Below are positions 25,618 through 33,022 of a stretch of DNA of 43,812 nucleotides, in pieces; position 1 is the first letter of the stretch; each line of letters starts with the position of its first letter. The stretch is taken from contig CAYFOM010000039.1 in the NCBI GenBank assembly GCA_964344765.1, positions 1-43,812 on the forward strand, written 5' to 3'. The notes beneath the pieces were generated by a model. The model had not been told where the DNA came from. It saw only the letters and a list, made by a program, of their open reading frames with translations, and searched no databases. The stretch comes from JACNIZ01 sp964344765 (lineage in GTDB: Bacteria > Planctomycetota > UBA1135). Position numbers and translations under genes: made by a program.

Positions 25618-26880
25618 TTACATCACGGTGAGTTCAACCTTCCACGGCACATCCATCGGGGGTAAGCAGCCTTCATCATTACACGCGACAAAGCGAAGAG
25701 TTCCATGCACAAGATGCCGACCAATGACCATTCCGGCAGGGGCGCTGACCGGAAACACCATGCGTACCGGACTACCCCAATGGTCGCCTTCCGGAAGCTC
25801 CAATTCGCCGATCGTTAAGCCGGGTGCGTAATCAATACTCAGCTTAGTAGGCATGTTCCCTTCGGATCCGTCGCCGCCTACGTGCCAGCCCGTCGGCAGT
25901 TCGAGCTCGACTAACACACGCATTTTGTGGTCGGTACCCAAGCGGTTTTCATAGCCGTCGCGCCCACTTTCCACCACGCGCGATTTAGTCTGAAGCGCAA
26001 ATCCGTCTGCTTGAATTTCGCTGCTGCGGCCACACAATTGATCGAGCATGTCGTGGATTTGGTTCTTTCGAATATCCACGGCCCGCAAAATTCCTTTGGC
26101 ATCGATGACGAACTTGCCATAACCAAATTGCCCGAACGGCGCGGCCACATGGGCGTTGTATTCGTCATTGTCGTAACGGACCACATGGAAGCCCTCCATT
26201 CCATATCGCTCGATGCAATCCGCCTCGCCGGCCACCGAGTATTTGTCGTGTCCACCCTGATTGACCAAAATGAAATCAATCTTGTCCTTGCCGTAGAAAT
26301 CTTGCATCCCTTTCACGAAGGGAAAAGCTTTCCAGCACGTGTGTCAGGATGGTGCCCAACTATCTACCACTAAAGTCCGCCCTAAAAAATCGTCGCGGCG
26401 CAAAACCTTGCCATCGGTGGTCGTCCATTCAAAGTCGGGAGCTTTGCGACCAATGACGGGACCCATCAGCGGGGAATCGCTTGGAATAAGGGTGAGGGTT
26501 CCATCTTCGGCAATGGATGTGAGCTGAAACATGGAATCTCCAAGCCGAATCGGGTGCTCGGCGAAATAGGATTCGGTTTCGGTGATTTTGCCGTCGTGAT
26601 TTTGGTCCACCGAAAGATAGGTGGAAGTGAATGCAGTCAGGAGTTTTTGCCGCTTCGGGCGTGGTTGAATGCTCCAGCCGTCCTTGTCCTTAGGCAAAAA
26701 GATGTCAAAGGTCTCTTCGCCGACCTTCACGCTTCCCTTGAGCACCAACTTGCTCGAGGAATTGGTGTAGAAACTTTCGTGTTTCCGCGTCATGTCGCAG
26801 GGCTGCATCGGCACGACGATGACATCGTCGGCCGGCGCCTGAGGCAAAGCCATCAAGCTGTAAAGAAGGGTCAAATACAT
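25618..26880 (-). CDS. Probable selenoprotein: EF-hand, thioredoxin (U-x-x-C) and DsbD-alpha-like fusion
   Basis: Read through the single in-frame UGA at 26346-26344 the gene encodes 420 residues. Residue 179 (UGA) falls exactly where the first active-site cysteine of a TlpA/AhpC-type thioredoxin belongs: VVDSWAPS-U-HTCWKAF, with the second cysteine C182 intact. Before it come a short hydrophobic N-terminus and an EF-hand-like loop (DQNHDGKITETE). After it the thioredoxin fold continues (FGYGKFVIDAKGILRAVDI), then a DsbD N-terminal-like domain with LRFVACNDEGCLPPMD. Both halves have good coding sequence. Just after the UGA a 6-bp stem with a CGUGA loop could be the selenocysteine insertion element. 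Likely role: envelope thiol-disulfide chemistry. The alternative is a Cys-to-stop mutation or base error. Confidence 0.72.
26307..26323 (-). promoter_or_regulatory. Candidate bacterial SECIS hairpin
   Basis: On the mRNA strand UCCCUU pairs perfectly with AAGGGA around the loop CGUGA; an outer CUU/AAG can add three pairs. The loop GU lies 28-29 bases after the UGA, inside the window where bacterial selenocysteine insertion elements sit (roughly 16-37 bases). A GU in the apical loop is the main SelB recognition feature. The stem is short, so this is suggestive only. Confidence 0.45.
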
Positions 26881-26889
26881 GCCGACAGT

Positions 26890-27597
26890 CTACTCGCTGT
26901 CGCCGGAATTGGTGCGGTCTCGTAGTGCGGCCAATCCAACCTCGCCGCTGGTCAAATCTACTGCCGCGTGCAAGAGGATTGGTGCCCACAGTGCGCCGCT
27001 GAACAAGTAGAGAATCGCAAACAATAAGCCGGTGATCGTGGCGCGGATCGTTGCCTGGGTGCCGTGCATGATATGAGCCAAACCAAACAAAACCGAACTC
27101 AGCGCGACGGCAAGCCAAATGTGCAGGAACGAACTCAAGTACCAAATCAGAAACCCGCGATAAAAGATTTCCTCCCCTACACCAGCGGCAACCGACACGC
27201 CACGGAACCATTTGGCTTCCCTATCGTTGTGCGGCAGAAATTCGTCGACGGAATGCATCGCGTCGCGAGCCGCTTCTTGGTAGCTGGAATCACGTCGAAC
27301 CAATCTGACTTGAAATACCAGTAGCGCGATGACCACAACGGCGATCGCTAGCGAAGCGCCGATTTGCCAAGTACAGGAAAGGTCAAAGCCAAGTTCAGCA
27401 AACGATCTTTGCTGCCACCACCAAACCAAAACCGTCGCCGCTCCCATCGACGCCAACCACAGGATAGTTTCCAAATACTCCTGCCGCTTCACCGTCCAAT
27501 CGCCGGCTTGGAGCTGCGGACGGCGGCGGTTATATACCGGCGACGTAATCAGCGGGAACGCCACCGCGAAGGTGAAGGCTAATACTAAATCGATCAC
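26890..27597 (-). CDS. CPBP-family intramembrane metalloprotease (Rce1/CaaX-like)
   Basis: This 235-residue multi-span membrane protein starts with GTG at 27597. The glutamate-type intramembrane protease motifs are complete: EEIFYRG (E142, E143, R147), FGLAH (H175) and HAAVD (H210, D214). These form the active site in the CPBP/Rce1 fold. Bacterial members process prenylated or peptide substrates, confer self-immunity to bacteriocins, or act in unknown pathways; there is no bacteriocin gene beside it. The GTG overlaps the TGA of the YceK-like lipoprotein gene, and the probable selenoprotein follows 9 bases later, so all three are likely one transcript. Confidence 0.9.
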   Translation of the reverse strand: MIDLVLAFTFAVAFPLITSPVYNRRRPQLQAGDWTVKRQEYLETILWLASMGAATVLVWWWQQRSFAELGFDLSCTWQIGASLAIAVVVIALLVFQVRLVRRDSSYQEAARDAMHSVDEFLPHNDREAKWFRGVSVAAGVGEEIFYRGFLIWYLSSFLHIWLAVALSSVLFGLAHIMHGTQATIRATITGLLFAILYLFSGALWAPILLHAAVDLTSGEVGLAALRDRTNSGDSE

Positions 27598-27890
27598 TGC
27601 GCTGCTTCGTCGTCTCTATTTTTATGGACGAAGTATCGCGGAACTGAAATCGGCAGCAACAAAGTGTCGGCGACCGCGCTGAACGGCATGTCAAACATAA
27701 ATTGATAGCCTGCGACGATCGCGTCATCGGAGAAATAGCCCCGATTCCATAATTCCCAATCCGCTTGCAGGCCGCTGTAAACCCCAAACTGGGAATCAAT
27801 ATCGTCGCGGACGACGCTGGAAACGGTTCCACATCCTGAGGCGCAAAGACCGAGAATGAGGGCTAAGCAGACCAGTGTGAATCTTTTCAT
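27594..27890 (-). CDS. YceK/YidQ-family lipoprotein
   Basis: The 98-residue protein has a lipoprotein signal ending in LCASGC (Cys20). The remainder matches the YceK/YidQ (DUF1375) type: VYSGLQADWELW in the middle and the signature MPFSAVADTLLLPISVP near the C-terminus. Members are small inner- or outer-membrane lipoproteins of unknown function, often near membrane or cell-envelope genes. A Shine-Dalgarno-like TGGAG lies about 8 bases before the ATG. It starts the minus-strand run that continues with the CPBP protease and the thioredoxin/DsbD-like gene. Confidence 0.82.
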   Translation of the reverse strand: MKRFTLVCLALILGLCASGCGTVSSVVRDDIDSQFGVYSGLQADWELWNRGYFSDDAIVAGYQFMFDMPFSAVADTLLLPISVPRYFVHKNRDDEAAQ

Positions 27891-27920
27891 CCGAGCTCCA
27901 CTCTAGCAAGCCTAGCGTGA

Positions 27921-27950
27921 CTGTCGGCCGAAAATGAATTCGGCCGACAG
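27921..27950. terminator. Perfect 12-bp inverted repeat at the end of the aminomutase operon
   Basis: CTGTCGGCCGAA at 27921-27932 pairs perfectly with 27939-27950 around the loop AATGAA. It lies 32 bases past the aminotransferase stop and 30 bases before the YceK-like gene start. It has no T-run, so it may act as an mRNA 3'-end stabiliser, a weak or factor-assisted terminator, or a protein-binding dyad. Confidence 0.6.
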
Positions 27951-27982
27951 CGAGTAACGTGGATCCGCAACTATATGTCCGC

Positions 27983-29293
27983 TTACAGCTTGCGGAATCC
28001 TGCTTCCATGGCGTCAACGAAGGCGTCGACTTCGGCTTCGCCCATCGGCGTGGAGAGCACGCCGGCACAGGTATTGATCATCATGAACCCTGACTCGAAC
28101 ATGTGAGCCAATTGCCGATGCACCAAATCAATTTCCGCTGCGGTGGGATACGCCTCGCGGTAATTCCTTGGAGGATGTTCTTTGAAGTGAACACGGAACA
28201 TTGAGCCGCCACCGGTTACACACGCATGAATCCCTGTGCGCTCAATGGCCGCCTCCAATCCTTTGATGCAACGATCGGTCAGCCCATTCAATCGATTGAC
28301 GGCAGCCTCGTCAAAAAGCTGCATCGTCGTGAGGCCGGCGACCATGGTCACCGGATTGGCCGAGAAGGTGCCGGAATGTGGGAATAGCACTTTGTCGGCG
28401 AGTGGATTCATTACATCCATGACGTCGGCGCGACCGGCGAGTGCGCCTACCGGGAAACCGCCGCCGACGGCTTTACCGATGGCGGTCAAATCCGGATCGC
28501 AGTCGTACCACGATTGAGCGCCGGCGAATTCAGAGCGGAAGGTCACCACTTCGTCGTACACCAGCAACGCGCCGTTTTCTTCGGTCCACTTGCGCAGCGC
28601 CATCAAGAAGTCGGCATGGATTTTCATCAAGCCGACGCGATGCGACATCAGGTCGAGCAGCACTGCGGCTAGATCGTCTTTGTGCCGATCCAAAATCGCC
28701 AGCGCGCGATCGATGTCGTTGTACGGAATGATGACCACATCATCCAACGCGGCCTGCGGTGTGCCGTGAGCGACTGGAACACTGCGAGGCCTATCCACAC
28801 TTCCCCACCGTTCCGGATTAGACGTCTGACTAATCTCAGCGTAGTCGTAAAGCCCGTGATACGCGCCTTCGACCTTTGCGATTTTCGGCCGACCGGTGAA
28901 CGCGCGCGATGCCTTCAACATACCCATCACCGCTTCGGTGCCGGAGTTGACGAATCGCAACTTCTCAAACGACGGACAGCGCCCGCACAAGTATTCGGCG
29001 TACTCCACCTCGACTTCGGTGCCGATCATGAAGGCCGAACCGCGCTGCAGCTGCTGATGAACCGCGTCGACGATTCCCGGATGCGCATGACCATGCAAAA
29101 GCGAAGCCATGTTGTTCGAGAAATCGATGAATACTTCGCCTTCGATATCGGTCACCCGGCAACCGGAGGCGTGGTCCACGTAAAGTGGATGCGGCTTGCG
29201 CAGAATCGTATTTCGACTGACCCCACCTGGAAGGGTTTGCAGGGCTCGTTCGTAAATCGCCGCGCTTTTGGAGGTAGTCTTCGAGCTAGTCAT
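27983..29293 (-). CDS. Class III PLP aminotransferase (GSA-aminomutase / beta-amino acid aminotransferase-like)
   Basis: The 436-residue protein is a fold-type I PLP enzyme. The PLP lysine is K274 in LTAIGKAVGGGFPVGALAGR; also visible are RFVNSGTEAVMGMLKASRA (phosphate loop), YHGLYD and LLVYDEVVTFR (the Asp that holds the pyridine nitrogen). It resembles glutamate-1-semialdehyde 2,1-aminomutase and the beta-amino-acid aminotransferases. In this operon, after an aminomutase and before a 3-oxoacid CoA-transferase, removal of a beta-amino group fits best; the Bacillus subtilis kamA (yodO) operon has a class III aminotransferase (yodT) in the same role. It is 3 bases downstream of the pcaJ-like gene and last in the operon. 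Confidence 0.88.
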   Translation of the reverse strand: MTSSKTTSKSAAIYERALQTLPGGVSRNTILRKPHPLYVDHASGCRVTDIEGEVFIDFSNNMASLLHGHAHPGIVDAVHQQLQRGSAFMIGTEVEVEYAEYLCGRCPSFEKLRFVNSGTEAVMGMLKASRAFTGRPKIAKVEGAYHGLYDYAEISQTSNPERWGSVDRPRSVPVAHGTPQAALDDVVIIPYNDIDRALAILDRHKDDLAAVLLDLMSHRVGLMKIHADFLMALRKWTEENGALLVYDEVVTFRSEFAGAQSWYDCDPDLTAIGKAVGGGFPVGALAGRADVMDVMNPLADKVLFPHSGTFSANPVTMVAGLTTMQLFDEAAVNRLNGLTDRCIKGLEAAIERTGIHACVTGGGSMFRVHFKEHPPRNYREAYPTAAEIDLVHRQLAHMFESGFMMINTCAGVLSTPMGEAEVDAFVDAMEAGFRKL

Positions 29294-29296
29294 GGC

Positions 29297-29971
29297 TCAA
29301 GCTTTGGAAGGTTCTGGAATGGGAATCAGCGGTGCTCCAGTACGTTCGGCGACGTACTCGAACGACACGCCGGGGCTTAACTCAACCAATTGAAACCCCT
29401 CGGCGGTGACGTCGATCACGGCCAAGTCGGTGTAGATCCGGTCGACGACCTTCGGGCCGGTGAGCGGATAGGTGCACGCGTCGACCAACTTCGGATCGCC
29501 GTGCTTGGTGCAGTGTTGGGTGATCACAAACACTGACTTCACGCCGGCAACCAAGTCCATCGCACCGCCGACTGCCGGGATGGCGTCGGGGCCGCCGGTG
29601 GACCAGTTGGCGAGGTCGCCGTTTTGCGCGACCTGCAACGCGCCCAGCACGCAAAGATCCAAATGGCCGCCGCGAATCATCGCGAAGCTATCGGGGTGCT
29701 GGAAGAAACTTGCGCCGGGTAGAGCGGTCACTTGACGCTTGCCGGCGTTGATCAGTTCAGGGTTGCCTTCGCCTTCAGCCGGCGACGGACCCATGCCCAA
29801 CAAACCGTTTTCGGTGTGGTAAATGAACTCGCGTCCTTCGGGCACGAAGCGCGCAATCAACTCGGGAATGCCGATGCCGAGGTTGACGTAAGCACCGTCC
29901 GGAATGTCCTGGGCAACACGTTGCGCCATTTCATCGCGGCTTAATCCAATTTTAGGTGCGTCGGATTTCAT
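29297..29971 (-). CDS. pcaJ: 3-oxoacid CoA-transferase subunit B (PcaJ-like)
   Basis: The 224-residue protein closely follows the PcaJ/AtoA-type beta subunit: LSRDEMAQRVAQDIPDGAYVNLGIGIP at the start, then the catalytic glutamate E54 in HTENGLLGMGPSP (it forms the acyl-CoA thioester intermediate), ALPGASFFQHPDSFAMIRGGHLDLCVLGA, VGGAMDLVAGVKSVFV, and IYTDLAVIDVTAEG near the end. PcaJ works with PcaI to move CoA from succinyl-CoA to 3-oxoadipate. No other protocatechuate or beta-ketoadipate gene is nearby; instead the partners are an aminomutase and an aminotransferase, so the substrate may be a different 3-oxo acid. It overlaps the PcaI-like gene by 4 bases (ATGA). Confidence 0.92.
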   Translation of the reverse strand: MKSDAPKIGLSRDEMAQRVAQDIPDGAYVNLGIGIPELIARFVPEGREFIYHTENGLLGMGPSPAEGEGNPELINAGKRQVTALPGASFFQHPDSFAMIRGGHLDLCVLGALQVAQNGDLANWSTGGPDAIPAVGGAMDLVAGVKSVFVITQHCTKHGDPKLVDACTYPLTGPKVVDRIYTDLAVIDVTAEGFQLVELSPGVSFEYVAERTGAPLIPIPEPSKA

Positions 29972-30678
29972 GGGTAGGACACTCCTGCTGCAACCAGCTC
30001 AGATTCGTAGGCCGGGTTTTCCACCTTGACCACGCGATTGACAAAAATTCCGGGGGTGACGACTGCTTCGGGATCGATCTCACCCGGCGCGACCACATTC
30101 GCCGTTTGCACAATGGTGACGGCACCGGCCATCGCCATCGGCGGCGCGAAGTTGCGCGCGGTTTTGTTGAAGATCAAGTTGCCGTAAGTGTCGGCGGCGT
30201 AGCTTTTGATCAGCGAGAAGTCGGCTTTTAAGCCGCGCTCCATCACGTATTGCTGGCCATCGAACTCGCGCTGTTCTTTACCGTCGGCCAACATCGTGCC
30301 GACCGAAGTGGCGGTGAAAAACGCCGGGATTCCGGCGCCGCCTGCGCGAATGCGTTCGGCCAAAGTGCCTTGCGGAACCAGCTCCAACTCGATCTTGCCG
30401 TTGCGGTAAAGATCGGGGAACACAGTCGAGTTCAGCGACCGCGGGTACGAGCAAATCATCTTCGCCACGCGCCCCGCTTTGATCAAAGCAGCAAGGCCGA
30501 CCTCGCCGCTTCCGGTGTTGTTGTTCACAACAGTGAGTCCTTTGGCGCCCTGATCGATGAGTGCATGAATCAGCTCAAGCGGGCTACCGGCTTCACCAAA
30601 TCCGCCGATCATGATGGTCGCGCCATCAAAGACATCGGCGACGGCTTCCGCAACGGAAGGTACTTCTTTGTTAATCAT
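29968..30678 (-). CDS. pcaI: 3-oxoacid CoA-transferase subunit A (PcaI-like)
   Basis: This 236-residue protein starts at the ATG at 30678 (MINKEVPSVAEAVADV), as PcaI does. Landmarks of the alpha subunit are GATIMIGGFGEAGSPLELI, LTVVNNNTGSGEVGLAALI, ELELVPQGTLAERIRAGGAGIPAFFT and the GNLIFNKTARNFAPPMAMA stretch, with PGIFVNRVVKV near the C-terminus. It forms the active heterotetramer or dimer with the adjacent subunit B. The strongest resemblance is to PcaI rather than AtoD, which points to a dicarboxylic 3-oxo acid substrate. It starts 4 bases after the aminomutase stop. Confidence 0.92.
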   Translation of the reverse strand: MINKEVPSVAEAVADVFDGATIMIGGFGEAGSPLELIHALIDQGAKGLTVVNNNTGSGEVGLAALIKAGRVAKMICSYPRSLNSTVFPDLYRNGKIELELVPQGTLAERIRAGGAGIPAFFTATSVGTMLADGKEQREFDGQQYVMERGLKADFSLIKSYAADTYGNLIFNKTARNFAPPMAMAGAVTIVQTANVVAPGEIDPEAVVTPGIFVNRVVKVENPAYESELVAAGVSYP

Positions 30679-30682
30679 GGTT

Positions 30683-32113
30683 CTAAACCGTGAGGCTGCT
30701 TTCCGACATTGCCTTAAAACGGGTGTAGTCGAACAGGCCTGCTTCGTCGTAGATGACGCGATCCTCGTAATCATCGAACCAGATGGCATCGGGATTGCGC
30801 TTAACGATGCAGACTTTTCCTCGGTTGGGAGCGTCTGCGGGGTTGCGCAGAAGCTTGAAGATCACCACGCCGTTTTCGGTTCCGGGAATGCCCGGGATCG
30901 GCTCGTTGGTGACGGCGGCGACTTCGGTCTTGCCCAGGTAGTGGGTGATCGAAAGACGCGCGTGAGTTTCGACGCCGGACAAACCTTTTTGCGAGTCGTT
31001 CAAAGTTTGCCAAGCTTGCTCGATCGGAATGTTGAAGGCTCGGTAAGCGACGATATCACGACCGCAGAAGAAGTAGTGGTTGTTGGCACCGACTCGTTTG
31101 ATGGCGCGCTGCATGATGCGCAGGGCATCGGAATCGTCGTTGATGCCCTTGATAATCGGCGCTTGGTTTTCGATGCACAGCCAACCACGCTTGACCATTC
31201 CGGTCATGGCGCGCTTAGTTTCCGGGTGCCAAGCAAGCGTGCCGCCTTCCTCTTCGATGTAGTTGCCGTCGTCGTCCTTGAGCAGGAACTCATCGGGGTG
31301 ATTGAAGTGCACCATGATGCGTAGACCAACTTCCGGATAAGTTGCGTGGAAGCTGTCGAGCATGCTGAGGAAGGTGTCGTCGAAGCGCTGCGGGAAGAAC
31401 GCCATCTCCTTCGTGCCGATGCGGATGGTTTCGATGCCCGCCTCGGCCAACGCGCCTAGCCATGCTGCGATCTTTGCATTCGGCAGCACCATCGGGTCGC
31501 CGCCGGACAGCAAAATCTCGCGCAATTTTTCACGACCGGTTTCCGGATGACGCCCGCCATTGTCAGCAACAGCTTTGTTATGGTGTTTCACATAACCGAT
31601 GACATCGGGAATGCGCGCCAAACCTTTTTTGGCGACGGTGCCGTCTTGGCGTTCGATTTCTTTGCGGCTGATCAGCTCTTCGCGATAGCAGAAACGGCAG
31701 TGCGCCGAGCACGTCGACGCGACGTACATCAAACCCATTTCGTATTTATGCAGTAGACCTTCGACCGGACTGTAATCCATTTGGTTGCCGGGGTCTTCCG
31801 AGCCTTCCAAGCTGTCGGTCTCGTTGGGGCTAGCTTTGACCAAGCGACGAATGGCCTCGCTCTTCTTGCCCATTTCGAAGTAATGGCGAGTCATTTTCAC
31901 CGGCATACGCGCTTCGACGTCGCGCTCGGTTCCACTCAGCGCCTTCAGCGTTTCCAGCTCTTCGTCGGTGTAAAAACCGCGCATGTCCTCAGGGACCTTA
32001 TCGCCAAAAAACGGCTTCAAACCGTTGATGCTTTGGCGGTCATAACGCGGGCTTTCGACGGAATCGAGGAAGGCTTGCTCGCGGGCGGATGGGGTGTATT
32101 TTTCGTCGCTCAT
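30683..32113 (-). CDS. kamA: KamA-family radical SAM/PLP 2,3-aminomutase
   Basis: The protein has 476 residues from the ATG at 32113. The radical SAM cluster motif is C135-SAH-C139-RF-C142, and the PLP lysine is K395 in ITHYLGKTEV. LLSGGDPMVL and RIGTKEMAFFPQRFD are family segments for SAM and PLP binding. Enzymes of this family move an amino group from the alpha to the beta carbon of lysine or glutamate, or of arginine in one relative. The stretches that carry the two substrate-binding Asp residues in clostridial lysine 2,3-aminomutase read differently here (FCGRDIVAYRAFNIPI, and Ser388 seven residues before K395), so the substrate is uncertain. It is first in the operon. An ORF extension upstream to 32176 lies in the promoter region and is excluded. 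Confidence 0.88.
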   Translation of the reverse strand: MSDEKYTPSAREQAFLDSVESPRYDRQSINGLKPFFGDKVPEDMRGFYTDEELETLKALSGTERDVEARMPVKMTRHYFEMGKKSEAIRRLVKASPNETDSLEGSEDPGNQMDYSPVEGLLHKYEMGLMYVASTCSAHCRFCYREELISRKEIERQDGTVAKKGLARIPDVIGYVKHHNKAVADNGGRHPETGREKLREILLSGGDPMVLPNAKIAAWLGALAEAGIETIRIGTKEMAFFPQRFDDTFLSMLDSFHATYPEVGLRIMVHFNHPDEFLLKDDDGNYIEEEGGTLAWHPETKRAMTGMVKRGWLCIENQAPIIKGINDDSDALRIMQRAIKRVGANNHYFFCGRDIVAYRAFNIPIEQAWQTLNDSQKGLSGVETHARLSITHYLGKTEVAAVTNEPIPGIPGTENGVVIFKLLRNPADAPNRGKVCIVKRNPDAIWFDDYEDRVIYDEAGLFDYTRFKAMSESSLTV

Positions 32114-32141
32114 GGTGCGTGGGAAGACTGTAACGGATTGG

Positions 32142-32162
32142 ACAATTTTCACCAGATATTGT
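32142..32162. promoter_or_regulatory. Candidate operator between aminomutase and RpiR-type gene
   Basis: The 21-base segment has matching 5-base arms ACAAT (32142-32146) and ATTGT (32158-32162) around a non-symmetric centre, and sits in the 75-base gap between the divergent start codons. Just beyond it ATATTG occurs twice as a direct repeat spaced by TAAC. RpiR-type regulators bind such imperfect dyads; the promoter itself is not clear. Confidence 0.35.
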
Positions 32163-32188
32163 AACATATTGCCCAAGGCCGCGCCATC

Positions 32189-33013
32189 ATGACTCTAGCC
32201 GAACTCATTGCCGCAACCAGCGAGCGCCTGACCCCGGTTGAGCGCCGAATCGCGGAGGCAGTGCTGGCCGACCCGACGCTGCTGGCCTTCGGCACGGTTT
32301 CGGACCTGGCGGCTGAAGTGGGCACCAGCCGCCCGTCGATCGTCCGCTTCGGCAGGAAGTTAGGTTTCGATGGCTACGCCGACATGCGCGAGCACGCGCG
32401 CGACAGCGTTTCGGCCCAGCTTTCGCGGCCGAGTCAGCGCATTCGCCATCAAAAAGGTTCGGCCGGACGGGCTGGAGTTCGGTTGATTGAGTCGATCCGG
32501 CATTTGTTCGATGCGATTGAGGGCGAACAATTGGCGACGTTGGGTACGCCACTGGCCCAGGCAAACAACGTGTGGATCTTGTCCGGCGAGACCTCCCGCG
32601 CCGGTGCCCACGCGATGGCCAGTGGCCTGACCATGGTGCGCTCAAACGTACACCTGATTTCCGAACACTCCAGCGGCCGCAACCTCAGCGGCGCCGGCCA
32701 AGGTGACGCGGCGATCGTGTTCGACTTCGCCCGCTACCGACGTCACGCCGTCACCACCGCCCGCGCACTGGTGGAAATGGGTGTGGACCTCGTCGCCATC
32801 ACCGACGACCCCCTCTCCCCTTATGCCGCACTGACTCCCAATTGGGTGGCGCTGGATGTGCCGGCGATCGGGCCTTTTGATAGTTCGGTGCCAAGCGTGG
32901 CAATGGCGGAAATGCTGGTCGCATTCGTCGCGATGCAGCTGAAGGAAGATGCGCAGGTACGGATTGACCGGACCGAGTCGCTTTGGAATGCGACGGATAC
33001 TTTTGTGGAGTAA
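32189..33013 (+). CDS. RpiR/MurR-family transcriptional regulator (HTH_6 + SIS)
   Basis: The 274-residue protein has an N-terminal HTH_6 domain (about 1-80: LTPVERRIAEAVLADPTLLAFGTVSDLAAEVGTSRPSIVRFGRKLGFDGYADM), the typical RpiR DNA-binding unit, followed by a SIS domain (about 115-250, with VWILSGETSRAGAHAMASGLT and AIVFDFARYRRHAVTTARAL). SIS domains normally sense a sugar phosphate or other phosphorylated ligand. It is transcribed away from the aminomutase operon, 75 bases from its start, so local control of that operon is the natural reading. The end of the gene is 9 bases from the convergent hypothetical gene. Confidence 0.9.
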   Translation: MTLAELIAATSERLTPVERRIAEAVLADPTLLAFGTVSDLAAEVGTSRPSIVRFGRKLGFDGYADMREHARDSVSAQLSRPSQRIRHQKGSAGRAGVRLIESIRHLFDAIEGEQLATLGTPLAQANNVWILSGETSRAGAHAMASGLTMVRSNVHLISEHSSGRNLSGAGQGDAAIVFDFARYRRHAVTTARALVEMGVDLVAITDDPLSPYAALTPNWVALDVPAIGPFDSSVPSVAMAEMLVAFVAMQLKEDAQVRIDRTESLWNATDTFVE

Positions 33014-33022
33014 CGCGCGGGT

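Noticed and set aside
25618..26316. Two separate genes instead of one UGA-containing gene
   Set aside because: The thioredoxin fold would be cut in the middle of its active site, the frame is unbroken, and the downstream part has no ribosome site or signal peptide of its own.
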